A stretch of 34,563 bases of DNA from Gemmatimonadota bacterium (GTDB taxonomy: Bacteria; Gemmatimonadota; Gemmatimonadetes; Longimicrobiales; Gaopeijiaceae): NCBI GenBank assembly GCA_022560615.1, contig JADFSR010000040.1, positions 1 to 34,563 of the forward strand, in the 5' to 3' direction. Position 1 is the stretch's first letter; each line of letters starts with the position of its first letter. A program made the position numbers and the translations under genes. Under the pieces are notes generated by a model. It saw only the letters and a list, made by a program, of their open reading frames with translations, ran no database searches and was not told the origin of the DNA. Positions 34,325 through 34,563 of this stretch are shown piece by piece.

Positions 34325-34563
34325 TCAGTGCCCGACGTCGAACCCGGCCTGCTCCAACTCCTGAGCCTTGCGGGCGTCGTCTTCCGAGACGATCTGGCCA
34401 TCGAACAGATGAACGGACCGGTCGGCCATATGTGCATAGCGCGGATCGTGCGTCACCATGCAGATCGTCGCTCCCTCGGCATGGAGCTCCAGCATCAGCT
34501 CCATGACCGCGTTCCCGTTCTTCGAGTCCAGGTTACCCGTCGGCTCGTCCGCCAGTAAGATAA
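34325..34563 (-). CDS. ABC transporter ATPase, C-terminal part (5' end outside window)
   Basis: The frame is open from the right edge to TGA 34325: Walker B ILLADEPTGNLDSKNG, then MELMLELHAEGATICMVTHD with the H-loop histidine, and a tail DGQIVSEDDARKAQELEQAG ending FDVGH. It is a second MacB/LolD-type ATPase, with the usual NLDS D-loop, placed 38 bases before the broken ADOP permease and so probably its original partner. About 79 residues are visible. Confidence 0.92.
   Translation of the reverse strand, partial: ILLADEPTGNLDSKNGNAVMELMLELHAEGATICMVTHDPRYAHMADRSVHLFDGQIVSEDDARKAQELEQAGFDVGH

Overview
This is a GC-rich (about 64% by eye) chromosomal segment, probably from an uncultured Gemmatimonadota bacterium. 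The assignment is an inference. It rests on the gene families seen: bacillithiol synthase BshA, orphan MacB-like (ADOP-type) permeases, an ECF sigma factor next to a HEAT/TPR-like secreted protein, giant DUF11 outer-membrane proteins, and a Gram-negative envelope (SecDF, OprP-type porin, UppP). No rRNA, tRNA, CRISPR array, phage or transposase gene was seen.

Layout. (1) 1-9571 is a surface-protein island. A 2248-residue DUF11/SdrD-B/beta-barrel protein and a DUF2341-LamG-Ig protein lie one base apart on the minus strand. A small secreted DUF11 protein is divergent on the plus strand. The 0.6 kb between them holds a structured leader, hairpins and direct repeats. (2) 9536-11703 is groES-groEL under a CIRCE operator, closed by a bidirectional terminator. 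(3) 11741-21846 is a tightly packed minus-strand housekeeping operon: secD-secF-tatD-mutL-miaA-bshA-uppP-birA-coaX. Several of its genes overlap by 4 bases. A 376-bp MITE-like element is inserted into the 3' end of birA. (4) 21847-23168 is an OprP-type porin and a hairpin-rich spacer. (5) 23251-25647 is a broken ferric-iron ABC locus (frameshifted binding protein, truncated permease) joined to the tail of a c-type cytochrome gene, followed by an unknown secreted protein. (6) 26443-29542 is a GspE/PilB ATPase carrying a C-terminal receiver domain, overlapped by a REC-GGDEF diguanylate cyclase. (7) 29637-34563 is an NtrC-type two-component system with a MacB/LolD-type ABC ATPase, remnants of an ECF sigma factor plus HEAT/TPR-like gene, an internally deleted ADOP permease, and a second ABC ATPase cut by the window edge.

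The strongest novel observation is the MITE-like element. It has 30-bp inverted ends and sits in a CTAG target, the site known for IS630. Removing it in silico leaves a birA frame that stops just before the coaX ribosome-binding site. A second theme is decay in the right-hand third: at least four genes have lost their middles or are fused to unrelated neighbours, and several frameshifts fall in shortened homopolymers. This could be real genome reduction or assembly and consensus error in repetitive gene families; only reads can decide. A third, more speculative theme is c-di-GMP: a diguanylate cyclase coupled to a receiver-bearing pilus/secretion ATPase, and a GEMM-like leader in front of the giant surface protein.
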